From NCBI GenBank assembly GCA_003517965.1, contig DOZO01000026.1, positions 103,574 through 133,442 on the forward strand: a stretch of 29,869 nt of DNA. The letters run 5' to 3'. The notes beneath the pieces are model-generated. The model was not told the DNA's origin. It did no database searches and worked only from the letters and a program-made list of their open reading frames with translations. The position numbers and the translations under genes were made by a program. This stretch comes from Desulfobulbaceae bacterium. GTDB lineage: Bacteria > Desulfobacterota > Desulfobulbia > Desulfobulbales > Desulfurivibrionaceae. Positions 15,453 through 22,892 of this stretch are shown piece by piece. Position 1 is the first letter of the stretch, and every line of letters begins with the position of its first letter.

Positions 15453-17567
15453 ATGACCTCTTGCAAAAAATTTCACATAGCCGATTATTGCGAGTACATG
15501 GAGCAGGTTCTCGGCGGTCAGGAAGGTTCGGCCAAGGTCTTCTGGGAGGCGCTGTCTTTTGCTGTATCCGCCCATCAGGATCAACGGCGCAAGTCCGGCG
15601 AGGTCTATGTCAGCCATCCCCTCCAGGTGGCAAAAATCCTGGTGGATGAGCTGGAGATTCGCGATCCGGAGTTGCTGGCCGCCGCTGTCCTGCACGACAC
15701 GGTGGAGGATGTGCCAGAAGTGACCAGTGAGGTAATCGGCGAGATCTTTGGCAAGAACATCGCCCTCATTGTCGATGCCTGTACCAAGATCGCCAACTTC
15801 TCCGGAGACAAACAGACCTTTTACAAGCTGGTTCATCGTAAGCTTTTCTCCGGGGCCGCAGCTAATCTTGAGGTTTTATTGATCAAGCTGGCTGACCGTC
15901 TGCATAACCTGCGGACCATGGCTTCCATGCCCAAGGACAAGCGGCAGAAAATCGCCGATGAAACCCTGGACATCTATGCGCCCATGGCCAAAATCATGGG
16001 CTTGAACAGGATTAAGCGTGAGCTGTACACCCTGGCCTTGATGTATAAATTTCCCCGGCAAAGTCAAAAAGTGCTGGCTGCCATCAAGCGGCTACAGGAC
16101 AGTGCAGAGGTGCTGGCCATCAAACAGACCCTTGAAGAACGGATGAAGGAGGCTTGGATCACCCACGAAATCCGTCTCAATCCCAGGGGACTTTGGGCTT
16201 ACTTTGATTCGGAGCAGAAGGTTTTGCATAAAACCGTGGCCAACCCCCTGGGCTTTATCATCATTACCAATGATATCCAGACCTGTTACCGGATTCTTGG
16301 GGTTATTCATCAGAATTATCCGCCCATCCCCAGAACCATCCGGGATTTTATCGCCACTCCCAAGGCTACCGGTTATCAGAGTTTGCATACCCGGGCCAAT
16401 ATCAAGGGACAAAATTACCTGTTCAAGATCCGCACCGCCGAGATGACCACCTCATCTCGCACCGGCCTGGTTCGGGAATGGTTTGTCCACAAGAAAATGC
16501 CTTCCAGTTTTGAGGTGGAACTGCGGGAGATGCTGGATATCCTGGGGACGGAAGGGGATCTCTCCTACCGGGAGATGATCGCGGTCAGCGGCCAAAAGGC
16601 CATCTACACCTATACCCCCAAAGGCGACCCGATTGAACTTCCCGCTCATAGCATCGTGCTGGATTTCGCTTTTCGGGTGCATACCGATGTGGGTAAACGT
16701 TGCATCATGGCCAAAATCGGCAATCGTCAGGTTGCGGCCGACGCCATTCTCGAAGATGGCGATCAGGTGGAGATCATCTGTCAGAAAGAGCCGGTGCGTT
16801 TCGAGCCGGAAATCCAGCAACTCTGCCAAACCCCCAGAGCCCGGGCGGAGCTTTCCAAACTGTTCCGTCAACGGCGCGAATCCCTGGCGCGGATGATTGG
16901 CGAGAGCATCCTGCGTCAGGAACTTAAACGCTATGGTCTACCCTGTGATCTTCTGGAAAATCCTGGCATGGGGAGTATAATAGCTGCGCTTGGGGCAAGT
17001 GGGTTGCCAGAGCTTTTTCTTGGTTTGGGCGAGGGAAGATTCCGCTTGCGGGAACTCATTGGCAACATCAAAGGCCGGTTGTATGCGGATCGGGAAACTC
17101 TGTTGCCTCCCACCGGCAGCTTGAACCGTATTGAGCTTGCCACCCTGGATCCAGTTTGCATCAAATTTTCCCGCTGCTGCAACCCGATACCCACGGAAAA
17201 CTGGCTGTACGGCCTGCTTAGCGAACGGGGGCTTTCTGTGCATCATAAGGAATGTACCACTATCACCTCTTTGAATATCCAGCGGGAGGATGTGGTGGAG
17301 GTGCGCTGGCGGCTCAAGGAAACGCCGGTGCCCAAGATGCAGACCATCCTGATTCTGGCGGCCCCGTCCCGCAACCGGGTTTTGATGATGCTGGGCGTGG
17401 CCCCGGAAGAAATGAAAATCAGCGAGGTTGAGCTGCTTTCCAGCCAACCGTCACGCACCTCTGCCTGGCAGATAAACTTTCAGGTGGATACCCTGCAAGG
17501 GCTAAAGAATATCCTTGTTCACCTGGGCAAGACCGGGATGGCGTATGAGTTTGGGTTGGAGCAGTGA
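15453..17567 (+). CDS. RelA/SpoT family (p)ppGpp hydrolase with degenerate synthetase domain
   Basis: A 704-residue long RelA/SpoT homolog: HD hydrolase (about 25-200), synthetase (about 230-345), TGS (about 383-443), zinc-finger-like CC region (SRCCNPIP, about 573-580) and ACT (about 625-704). The hydrolase residues look intact: Arg46, His55, His81-Asp82, Glu85-Asp86, Asp148 and Asn152. In an ungapped comparison with remembered Streptococcus Rel, the synthetase metal ligands Asp264 and Glu323 are Asn and Leu here, and Lys243, Lys251 and Arg295 are also changed; Tyr308 and the QSLHT segment remain. It should therefore degrade (p)ppGpp but probably not make it, implying another synthetase in the genome. 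It diverges from rnr and ends at the large repeat. Confidence 0.9.
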   Translation: MTSCKKFHIADYCEYMEQVLGGQEGSAKVFWEALSFAVSAHQDQRRKSGEVYVSHPLQVAKILVDELEIRDPELLAAAVLHDTVEDVPEVTSEVIGEIFGKNIALIVDACTKIANFSGDKQTFYKLVHRKLFSGAAANLEVLLIKLADRLHNLRTMASMPKDKRQKIADETLDIYAPMAKIMGLNRIKRELYTLALMYKFPRQSQKVLAAIKRLQDSAEVLAIKQTLEERMKEAWITHEIRLNPRGLWAYFDSEQKVLHKTVANPLGFIIITNDIQTCYRILGVIHQNYPPIPRTIRDFIATPKATGYQSLHTRANIKGQNYLFKIRTAEMTTSSRTGLVREWFVHKKMPSSFEVELREMLDILGTEGDLSYREMIAVSGQKAIYTYTPKGDPIELPAHSIVLDFAFRVHTDVGKRCIMAKIGNRQVAADAILEDGDQVEIICQKEPVRFEPEIQQLCQTPRARAELSKLFRQRRESLARMIGESILRQELKRYGLPCDLLENPGMGSIIAALGASGLPELFLGLGEGRFRLRELIGNIKGRLYADRETLLPPTGSLNRIELATLDPVCIKFSRCCNPIPTENWLYGLLSERGLSVHHKECTTITSLNIQREDVVEVRWRLKETPVPKMQTILILAAPSRNRVLMMLGVAPEEMKISEVELLSSQPSRTSAWQINFQVDTLQGLKNILVHLGKTGMAYEFGLEQ

Positions 17568-17569
17568 TT

Positions 17570-17746
17570 GTAACCGTCCAGCAGCACCGCATCTGCTTTG
17601 TCATCGGCCTGCTCATGTGCAATAGCACATTTCGCAAACCTCTTGGTCGGCACTGCTGCCGACGATTGACACGCGCATCTACGGCACTGCTGAACGGTTA
17701 CAATTCTGGGGCAGCCTGAATTTTGTACCCTTGGTGAACGATTACT
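17570..17746. repeat. Full copy of dispersed hairpin-rich intergenic repeat
   Basis: The outer arms TGTAACCGTCCAGCAGCACC (17570-17589) and GGCACTGCTGAACGGTTACA (17684-17703) are inverted repeats. Inside are two perfect hairpins: ATGTGC-AATA-GCACAT (17616-17631) and GTCGGCA-CTGC-TGCCGAC (17647-17664). The segment 17704-17746, ending GGTGAACGATTAC, is outside the arms but is shared with the copy at 29764-29869. The whole element fills the gap between the convergent RelA/SpoT and Crp/Fnr genes and could terminate both. No ORF of its own is convincing. Confidence 0.85.
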
Positions 17747-17758
17747 TAGTTGGCAGCT

Positions 17759-18439
17759 TCATAGCTTCTCTCCCATGGCCAGGTCCTCAAGTCCATCCCG
17801 ATCCAGAATGGTGATCTGTGGGCCTTCGCTGTTGATCAATCCCTGTTTGCCGAGTTTGCTCAGGATGCGGGAGAGGGTTTCCGGGATGGTGCCCAGCAGG
17901 CTGGCCAGTTGCGCCTTGCCGATGTTGAGCTTGACGGTGTCGCTGTCCCCCTGTTGGCCGCTGAGATAGAGAAGATGGGCGGCCACCCGGCCCGGCACCT
18001 CCTTGAGCGAAAGATCCTCGATCAGATGGGCAAACTTCTTGAGCCGCATGGACAGGGCTGCCAGCATGTTCATGGCCAGGGCCGGATTGATCTGGATCAG
18101 TTCGATAAAGGCGCGGCGTGGGATAAAGATGGTCCGGCTTTTCTCGAGAGCCAGGGCATGAGCTGGGAAGGTCGAACCGATAAAGACGGCGGCCTCGGCA
18201 AAAGGCTCCCTTGGCCCGAAGATATGGAGGATCTGCTCCTTGCCTTCAATGGAAAGTTTGTAAATCTTGACCAATCCCTCCATAACTACATAAAATCCGG
18301 TTCCCGGATCGCCTTCGGCAAAGATGCCCTGGCCGCGACGATAGTCCTGAAGGGTGATGATCATGGCCAGTTCGTCATACTGGCTGCTGGTCAAGCCGGC
18401 AAACAGCGGGACCTGTTTGAGAAAAGACATTAGTTCCAT
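17759..18439 (-). CDS. Crp/Fnr family transcriptional regulator
   Basis: A 226-residue cytoplasmic regulator. An N-terminal cyclic-nucleotide-binding fold (about 10-125) contains GQGIFAEGDPGTGFYVV and ends in a long dimerisation helix; a winged helix-turn-helix follows (about 150-220) with recognition helix IPETLSRILSKL. The Glu-xx-Ser-Arg pattern is Fnr/Dnr-like. There is no N-terminal cysteine cluster, so it is not an Fnr-type iron-sulfur sensor; the effector could be a nucleotide or a haem, not decidable here. ATG 18439 has AAGGAG (18454-18449) nine bases upstream. It is divergent from vapBC, and its targets are unknown. Confidence 0.92.
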   Translation of the reverse strand: MELMSFLKQVPLFAGLTSSQYDELAMIITLQDYRRGQGIFAEGDPGTGFYVVMEGLVKIYKLSIEGKEQILHIFGPREPFAEAAVFIGSTFPAHALALEKSRTIFIPRRAFIELIQINPALAMNMLAALSMRLKKFAHLIEDLSLKEVPGRVAAHLLYLSGQQGDSDTVKLNIGKAQLASLLGTIPETLSRILSKLGKQGLINSEGPQITILDRDGLEDLAMGEKL

Positions 18440-18499
18440 TGCTGGTTACTCCTTGGTTGGACTACGTTTTTCAGTTCCTGGCGCATGCTTACGAAAAAG

Positions 18500-18536
18500 T
18501 TGACACAGTATGCATAAAATGCTTATCCTGTGCATA
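18500..18536 (+). promoter_or_regulatory. vapBC promoter and probable autoregulatory operator
   Basis: TTGACA (18500-18505), a 17-base spacer and TTATCC (18523-18528) form a sigma-70-like promoter. An imperfect inverted repeat, TATGCATA (18509-18516) and TGTGCATA (18529-18536), brackets the -10 box with a 20-bp centre spacing (two helical turns). VapB-VapC complexes usually repress their own promoter through such paired sites. Confidence 0.6.
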
Positions 18537-18550
18537 TAGGAGGTAGAGAT

Positions 18551-18742
18551 ATGAGAACAACATTAGATTTACCCAATGATTTACTTGAAGAGGCAATGAA
18601 GGTCACGCATTTAGAAACCAAGACTAAGGTCATCATTACGGCGCTGGAGGAGTTAATAAGAAAATCAAAAATAGCTGAATTAAAAAACTTTAAAGGGACC
18701 ATAGACTTAAATATTGACTTGAATACTCTTCGGTGTCGGTAA
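18551..18742 (+). CDS. vapB: VapB-type antitoxin
   Basis: A 63-residue protein with the ribbon-helix-helix start typical of the PF09957 VapB family (MRTTLDLPNDLLEEAMK) and a TKTKVIITALEELI helix. The C-terminal ~20 residues would wrap the toxin. ATG 18551 has a perfect AGGAGG at 18538-18543; an in-frame GTG at 18530 is upstream of it and is rejected. The stop overlaps the toxin start (TAATG). The gene is AT-rich compared with its neighbours, which suggests acquisition by transfer. Confidence 0.9.
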   Translation: MRTTLDLPNDLLEEAMKVTHLETKTKVIITALEELIRKSKIAELKNFKGTIDLNIDLNTLRCR

Positions 18743-19122
18743 TGTCGGTATTAGTCGATACCTCTGTCTGGGTAGAATACTTTCGGCATGGCAAAGGCCT
18801 CGATCAACTCGATTTCATTATAGATGAAAATCTCGTAGTCACCAACGACCTGATACTTGCCGAATTAGTTCCTTTCTTGAAAGCGCGAAACCAAAGCAGA
18901 ATAATCTTATTATTGCATAGTATCAACAAATTGCGACTAAACATAAATTGGGAGCAAATAATTGAATTTCAATATGAGTGCTTAAAAAACGGGTTGAATG
19001 GCATAGGAATACCTGACTTGATTATCGCTCAAAACGCGAAGCAAAATTGTTGTGAAATATACTCCCTCGATAATCATTTCCTATTAGTCAAGGAGATCAT
19101 CAAGATAGATTTAACTGCATAA
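18742..19122 (+). CDS. vapC: VapC-type PIN domain ribonuclease toxin
   Basis: A 126-residue PIN domain protein. The acidic residues that bind Mg2+ are visible: Asp in VDTSVWVEYF, Glu in LAELVPF, Asp in GIPDLIIAQNA and Asp in YSLDNHF. VapC toxins cut tRNA or rRNA and are neutralised by VapB. ATG 18742 overlaps the antitoxin stop by one base (TAATG); an in-frame GTG at 18733 is an alternative. Codon use is AT-rich (many AAA, ATA and TTA), unlike the flanking genes. The full set of acidic residues suggests an active toxin. Confidence 0.9.
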   Translation: MSVLVDTSVWVEYFRHGKGLDQLDFIIDENLVVTNDLILAELVPFLKARNQSRIILLLHSINKLRLNINWEQIIEFQYECLKNGLNGIGIPDLIIAQNAKQNCCEIYSLDNHFLLVKEIIKIDLTA

Positions 19123-19220
19123 GCTTCGCTAAACAACAGGGGCCAACTTGATCGCAGGAAGCTCTGCGGTTTTCCGGCACCATTCTTGGCGCAGTCAGGT
19201 TATATTTAATCATACAGTAG

Positions 19221-19246
19221 GGGCACGGCATACCGTGCCCTTTTAT
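19221..19246 (+). terminator. Intrinsic terminator after vapBC
   Basis: A perfect 8-bp stem, GGGCACGG (19221-19228), loop CATA, CCGTGCCC (19233-19240), followed by TTTTAT. It ends 14 bases before the Sfp start, so it may also influence that gene's leader. Confidence 0.7.
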
Positions 19247-19260
19247 ACATGGAGAAAACA

Positions 19261-20025
19261 ATGGCATTTACCCAAGCCATTTTGAAACAATGCTGGCCAC
19301 GCTGGCAACAGCATTTTAGCCCAGAGACCCGGCTGCGGCTGGGGGCAGTGCCGCTTGCCGTCTTGGCTGACTGTCCATCTGATGTGGTCGGCCGTTATCT
19401 AAGCGCCGCCGAGCTGGAGCAATGGAGCGGATTTCACCTGAAAAAAAGACGCACGGAGTGGCTGGGCGGACGACTATCCGCCAAATGGGCGGCAGCAGGA
19501 CTTCTGAACAAGGCTGAGATGGACTGGCACAGCCTGGTGATCCAGAGTGAAGAAGATGGTCGCCCCTATCTGGCAGCAGGGGTCAGGCCCGTGGCCCCCT
19601 TCATCTCCATCTCCCATAGCGGGCATCTGGCTGCGGCCCTGGCGGCAAATCTCCCCTGCGGGCTTGACATCCAACAACCCGACGCAAAAATGCATACGGT
19701 CAAAAAACGCTTTGCCACTCCGGAAGAAGAAGATCTCCTGACAGCCGCTCTGCCTCAATCTTTTACAAAAACAGAACAACTCACCCTGCTGTGGGCGGCC
19801 AAGGAGGCGGTGCGTAAAATGGTTCGCATCAGCCCCCTGCTCGGTCTGCTGGATATTCGCCTGCTTGCAGGGCATGGCGGGCGTAGCACCCCCCAAGAAC
19901 CGCTGGCGCTGACTTTTACTGCGAGCAGACAGCAGGAGTGCCAGACCAACATCTCCGTCCTCTGTTTTTTTACAGACAATCTGGCCTGGGCCATGGCTTG
20001 TCCGATGCTCATAAAGCTGAGTTGA
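19261..20025 (+). CDS. 4'-phosphopantetheinyl transferase, Sfp/AcpT superfamily
   Basis: A 254-residue enzyme that transfers the phosphopantetheine arm of CoA to a carrier protein. The motifs are in order: ISISHSGH (about 117-124), GLDIQQ with the Mg2+-binding Asp, and WAAKEAVRK (W-x-x-KEA). Length agrees with the Sfp type, not the small AcpS. ATG 19261 is preferred to the in-frame ATG at 19249 because GGAG (19251-19254) then lies six bases upstream. The carrier protein partner is not in the window. The last few codons and the TGA (20023-20025) lie in copy B of a dispersed repeat, so the C-terminus may have been set by repeat insertion. Confidence 0.92.
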   Translation: MAFTQAILKQCWPRWQQHFSPETRLRLGAVPLAVLADCPSDVVGRYLSAAELEQWSGFHLKKRRTEWLGGRLSAKWAAAGLLNKAEMDWHSLVIQSEEDGRPYLAAGVRPVAPFISISHSGHLAAALAANLPCGLDIQQPDAKMHTVKKRFATPEEEDLLTAALPQSFTKTEQLTLLWAAKEAVRKMVRISPLLGLLDIRLLAGHGGRSTPQEPLALTFTASRQQECQTNISVLCFFTDNLAWAMACPMLIKLS

Positions 20026-20069
20026 GCAGCTTGCCGGCTCATACGAAACTTATACCCTCTGGGTGCAAA
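20015..20069. repeat. Dispersed repeat, copy B (end of the Sfp-type gene / cvpA leader)
   Basis: A 23-base block (20015-20037) is identical to 8581-8603, and a second block (20045-20064) matches 8629-8648 at 18 of 20 positions. The first block folds as AAGCTG (20014-20019) with CAGCTT (20027-20032). Both copies lie about 100-125 bases upstream of a gene start (thiC, cvpA). Confidence 0.7.
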
Positions 20070-20080
20070 AATCCTTGCTC

Positions 20081-20105
20081 TTGACTGCAAGTTTTTGTAA
20101 GTCAA
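20081..20105. promoter_or_regulatory. Inverted repeat in the cvpA leader
   Basis: TTGACT (20081-20086) and AGTCAA (20100-20105) are perfect inverted arms 13 bases apart, between the repeat and the cvpA ribosome site (AGGA, 20121-20124). This could be an operator or a weak hairpin. No -10 box at the right distance is convincing. Confidence 0.25.
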
Positions 20106-20132
20106 AGAAAATCATACCTCAGGAAAACAACC

Positions 20133-20705
20133 ATGACCGCAATTGATTTCGGTGCCATCGTCATCATTCTTTTCTTTCTTGCCCGTGGTATCTGGGTCGG
20201 GTTCATCCGCCAGTTGGCCTCCATGGCCGCGCTTATTCTTGGCTACCTTTTTGCCGGGCGCTATTACGAGCAGATAAGTCCTCGCCTTTCTTCCGTGGTC
20301 ACCTCACCCCAGCTCTGTTTTTTGGTCACCTACGCTCTGCTTTTTCTGGTGGTTTTTTTCGGGGTTATCGCCTTGGGCTATGTGCTGAAAAAGGTTATGA
20401 GCCTCTCGCTGCTTGGCTGGTTTGACCGGTTTATGGGCGGAATTTTCGGTCTGGTTAAGGCCGGCGTGATTGTTAGCGTTGGTTTCATGGTTTTGTCCGG
20501 GTTGCTGGCAGAGGCCAATCCGCTGCTGGCCAATTCCCTGGCCGCGCCCTATCTGCGTAAGAGTTCAGGGTTTTTGCTTGCCTTTGTTCCGGATCAGAAT
20601 CTGCACCGGCTCCTGCTTCCCAAGGAGCCCGCCCTTGTTCTTCCGGATCTTGTTATACCAGAGAGCAAGCCGATTCGGACTGATTCCACAAAAAAAAGCA
20701 AGTAG
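20133..20705 (+). CDS. cvpA: CvpA family membrane protein
   Basis: A 190-residue inner-membrane protein with four hydrophobic helices (about 7-25, 29-45, 62-85 and 103-125) and a hydrophilic C-terminal tail. It matches the CvpA family (colicin V production): an early D-(x)n-RG-x-x-GF-RQ pattern (IDFGAIVIILFFLARG then GFIRQLAS) and GWFDRFMGGIFGLVKAG in the third/fourth helix region. The molecular role is poorly defined; in enterobacteria it affects colicin export and envelope stress. The last 141 bases overlap the antiparallel glycosyltransferase gene, a large overlap that lies in the weakly conserved tail. Confidence 0.88.
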   Translation: MTAIDFGAIVIILFFLARGIWVGFIRQLASMAALILGYLFAGRYYEQISPRLSSVVTSPQLCFLVTYALLFLVVFFGVIALGYVLKKVMSLSLLGWFDRFMGGIFGLVKAGVIVSVGFMVLSGLLAEANPLLANSLAAPYLRKSSGFLLAFVPDQNLHRLLLPKEPALVLPDLVIPESKPIRTDSTKKSK

Positions 20706-21344
20706 AATCATTTGATTTAGCAGAGTGGTGCGCGCCAGACCCAGACGTTGCCAGCGTCTGGCCGAGGTAAGGGCCGGGGTTGGCAGCAGGGCGAGGCGAC
20801 CGATTTTGCGCAAGCGCAGCACCAGATCAAGATCCTCCAGCAGACTTAGTTCTTTAAAGCCTCCTATGGCCCGAAAGCTGGCGGCGGGCAAAAACAGGGC
20901 CTGGTCGCCATAGGCTAGACCAAACCAGGCGGCGCGCCGATTGACGCCATATTCAAGCAAGCGGAAGCGCCAGCCTTTAGCGCTAACAGCGAAGCGGAAG
21001 GCCCCGGCCACAATGCCTGGCAGAGAGAGGGCGGCATGGATTTGAGCAACAAACCCCTCCGGTAGCTGGGTGTCTGCATGGAGAAAAAGCAGTACCTGGC
21101 CTTGTGCCACCCGCGCTCCGGCATTCTGCTGGCTGGCTCGCCCGAGCGGCGTGGAGATCACTGTGGCCCCGGCTGTGGTGGCCAGGGCTATGGTCTGGTC
21201 CTGACTGCCGCCATCGGCGACGATCACCTCTACCCCTGGTTGTTTGATTAACCCGGCCAAGGTCTGGCCGAGGCAGGCTGCCTCATTAAGGGTAGGAATA
21301 ATTATTGAGATAGCGCAGGTCTTCGGGGCGGTCAACATCGGCAA
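20565..21344 (-). CDS. TIGR04283-type family 2 glycosyltransferase
   Basis: A 259-residue GT-A glycosyltransferase. It opens with ISIIIPTLNEA, has the nucleotide-binding VIVADGGSQDQT, the DXD-like LFLHADTQLP, and GDQALFL with ELSLLEDLDLVLR near the acceptor site. This is the TIGR04283 type, often paired with TIGR04282 and named after arsenosugar clusters; no arsS or arsM is seen here, so the substrate is open. The family core ends near LALWYN (about residue 230); the remaining ~30 residues are read through the antisense strand of cvpA and are probably not conserved. The start overlaps the end of the upstream glycosyltransferase by 59 bases (53 if Met3 at 21338 is used). Confidence 0.88.
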   Translation of the reverse strand: MPMLTAPKTCAISIIIPTLNEAACLGQTLAGLIKQPGVEVIVADGGSQDQTIALATTAGATVISTPLGRASQQNAGARVAQGQVLLFLHADTQLPEGFVAQIHAALSLPGIVAGAFRFAVSAKGWRFRLLEYGVNRRAAWFGLAYGDQALFLPAASFRAIGGFKELSLLEDLDLVLRLRKIGRLALLPTPALTSARRWQRLGLARTTLLNQMILLAFFCGISPNRLALWYNKIRKNKGGLLGKQEPVQILIRNKGKQKP

Positions 21345-21912
21345 GGGGTTCCAGAAGATGGATGGAAAGTTTAAGAGCCTGCACCTGTTTCAGGGTCGCG
21401 GTCAGCACTTCCCCGCTGCCCCAGGGAATCTCGGCAAAAAGCGTTGGGGCCGGCTGCTTGAGACCGATAAGGTAATAGCCGCCGTCTATGGCTGGGCCGA
21501 GTACCAGATCATTTTTGTCCAGGGCGGCAAAGGCCTGGGCAAAAATGGCCGGGCTGAGACCGGGGCAGTCGGCGCCGATAATCACCACCGCCTGGTCGCC
21601 TTGGGCAAAGGACTGGGTAAAGGCCCGATGCAGGCGCAAGCCCAGATCTCCTTCTCCCTGGGCGACACAGGGGATGTTGCAGGCAAGCCAGGCCTCCATG
21701 GCCTGCGGATCCCCGTCGGCATAGCGAATTTCCGGGATAACCGGATATTGGTTCGCAAACTGCGCCATTTGGGCGACCATTTCTTCACTCATCTGCCGCT
21801 GGAGGGCAGCCGCGCCCTGGGCTCCCAGAGCCGGAATCAGTCTGGTTTTTGTCCGGCCCGGTTCTGGGTAGCGGGTAAAAAGAATGAGTCGCGTCTGCTG
21901 GTCCTGATCCAT
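21286..21912 (-). CDS. TIGR04282/DUF2064 glycosyltransferase-like protein
   Basis: A 208-residue nucleotidyl/glycosyltransferase-like protein. The signature is LILFTRYPEPGRTKTRLIPALG at the N-terminus (20 of these residues form the family block), then VVIIGADCPGL and GPAIDGGYYLIGL. Reaction and substrate are unknown for this family. ATG 21912 is preferred because it places the conserved block nearest the N-terminus; an in-frame ATG at 21942 adds ten residues without a usable ribosome site. It overlaps the downstream TIGR04283 gene, so the pair is one transcription unit, and the two enzymes probably act in one pathway. Confidence 0.86.
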   Translation of the reverse strand: MDQDQQTRLILFTRYPEPGRTKTRLIPALGAQGAAALQRQMSEEMVAQMAQFANQYPVIPEIRYADGDPQAMEAWLACNIPCVAQGEGDLGLRLHRAFTQSFAQGDQAVVIIGADCPGLSPAIFAQAFAALDKNDLVLGPAIDGGYYLIGLKQPAPTLFAEIPWGSGEVLTATLKQVQALKLSIHLLEPLADVDRPEDLRYLNNYSYP

Positions 21913-22022
21913 TTTTCGTCTGCTCAAGCCTGGGCGAAACATCCTTGCCGCTTGTTTCGTAATTCGCTATACTTGCCGCCAAGAGTCTACATCAACAACC
22001 CATTTACCATACCAGCCATACC

Positions 22023-22790
22023 GTGACCATTAAAAGAAAAAAGAAACATCCGAACCCCTGTTCGTATCAGAAAAGAACCTATCGCAATCGTGTTGAGCAT
22101 GGCGAGTTGGTCGCTTTTGAGGTGCGGATCAGGGAAACCGATCTGCATATCCTGGCTGGAAAAGATCTGCGTGCTGAGGCGAGCGCAGCAGTTTTTCAGT
22201 ATCGCAGTCAGTTGGAAAGCTATATTGCCCACCATCCGGAATTTGCCACCACCCTTGCTCCTCTGCCTGCCGATCCTACAGCGCCGCCGATTGTCAAGGC
22301 CATGCTCGCAGCGGGTCAGGCGGCGGAGGTTGGCCCCATGGCTGCGGTGGCCGGGGCTATTGCTGAATATGTCGGGAAGGATCTTCTGGCGGCTGGGGCT
22401 GGGGAGGTGGTGGTAGAAAACGGCGGTGACATCTACTGTTGTCGCAGACAGGAGAGCGTGGTCGGTATTTTTGCCGGGACCTCGCCGCTCAGCAACCGGG
22501 TGGGTCTGAAGATTGCCGCCAGCAGCATGCCCTTGGGTATCTGCACCTCCTCCGGCAGCGTGGGCCATTCCTTAAGCCTGGGTGAGGCCGATTCTGTAAC
22601 GGTGCTGGCCAAAGACACCGCCCTGGCCGACGCAGTGGCCACCCTGGCTGGCAATGCGGTGCAGCCGGGGCAGAGCCTTGAACCCGCGCTGGCCAAGGCT
22701 CGTGTCGTGTCGGGGATTTTGGGCGTGGTTATTATTCGGGGTGAGGAGCTGGGTGCCTGGGGCGAGATAGAGTTGGTGCCGCTGGGGTGA
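22023..22790 (+). CDS. UPF0280 family protein (ApbE-like fold)
   Basis: A 255-residue soluble protein of the UPF0280 family, distantly related to ApbE flavin transferases. Visible blocks are VGPMAAVAGAIAEYVG, VVVENGGDIYCC, SSGSVGHSLSLG and ADAVATLAGNAV. The reaction is not established for this family; a role tied to flavin or ferredoxin metabolism is guesswork. Start codon is GTG at 22023 with no strong Shine-Dalgarno; the next in-frame options fall inside the conserved N-terminus (YRNRV). It is transcribed away from the glycosyltransferase pair and ends about 100 bases before the c-di-GMP operon. Confidence 0.85.
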   Translation: MTIKRKKKHPNPCSYQKRTYRNRVEHGELVAFEVRIRETDLHILAGKDLRAEASAAVFQYRSQLESYIAHHPEFATTLAPLPADPTAPPIVKAMLAAGQAAEVGPMAAVAGAIAEYVGKDLLAAGAGEVVVENGGDIYCCRRQESVVGIFAGTSPLSNRVGLKIAASSMPLGICTSSGSVGHSLSLGEADSVTVLAKDTALADAVATLAGNAVQPGQSLEPALAKARVVSGILGVVIIRGEELGAWGEIELVPLG

Positions 22791-22892
22791 TTAATTTCCT
22801 TAAGGTAAACCTTTCTGGTAGCTCTTTTTTATCTTTTCTGCCAGACTAAAAAAGATATTATCTGATAACTATCCAGCTTGGAGATCGGGAAT
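22791..22892 (+). promoter_or_regulatory. Leader/promoter region of the c-di-GMP signalling operon
   Basis: An AT-rich stretch with a -10-like TATTAT (about 22855-22860), an inverted repeat ATCTTTT...AAAAGAT around the sequence CTGCCAGACTA, and the 12-base string AACTATCCAGCT, also found inverted near 7757-7768 in the htpG-mntP region. It resembles the arm of the 177-bp repeat (GTAACCRTCCAGC). No good -35 box was found. Confidence 0.3.

Noticed and set aside
17570..17746. CRISPR or tandem repeat array
   Set aside because: The unit is a single inverted-repeat element with internal hairpins; there are no regularly spaced identical repeats or spacers.
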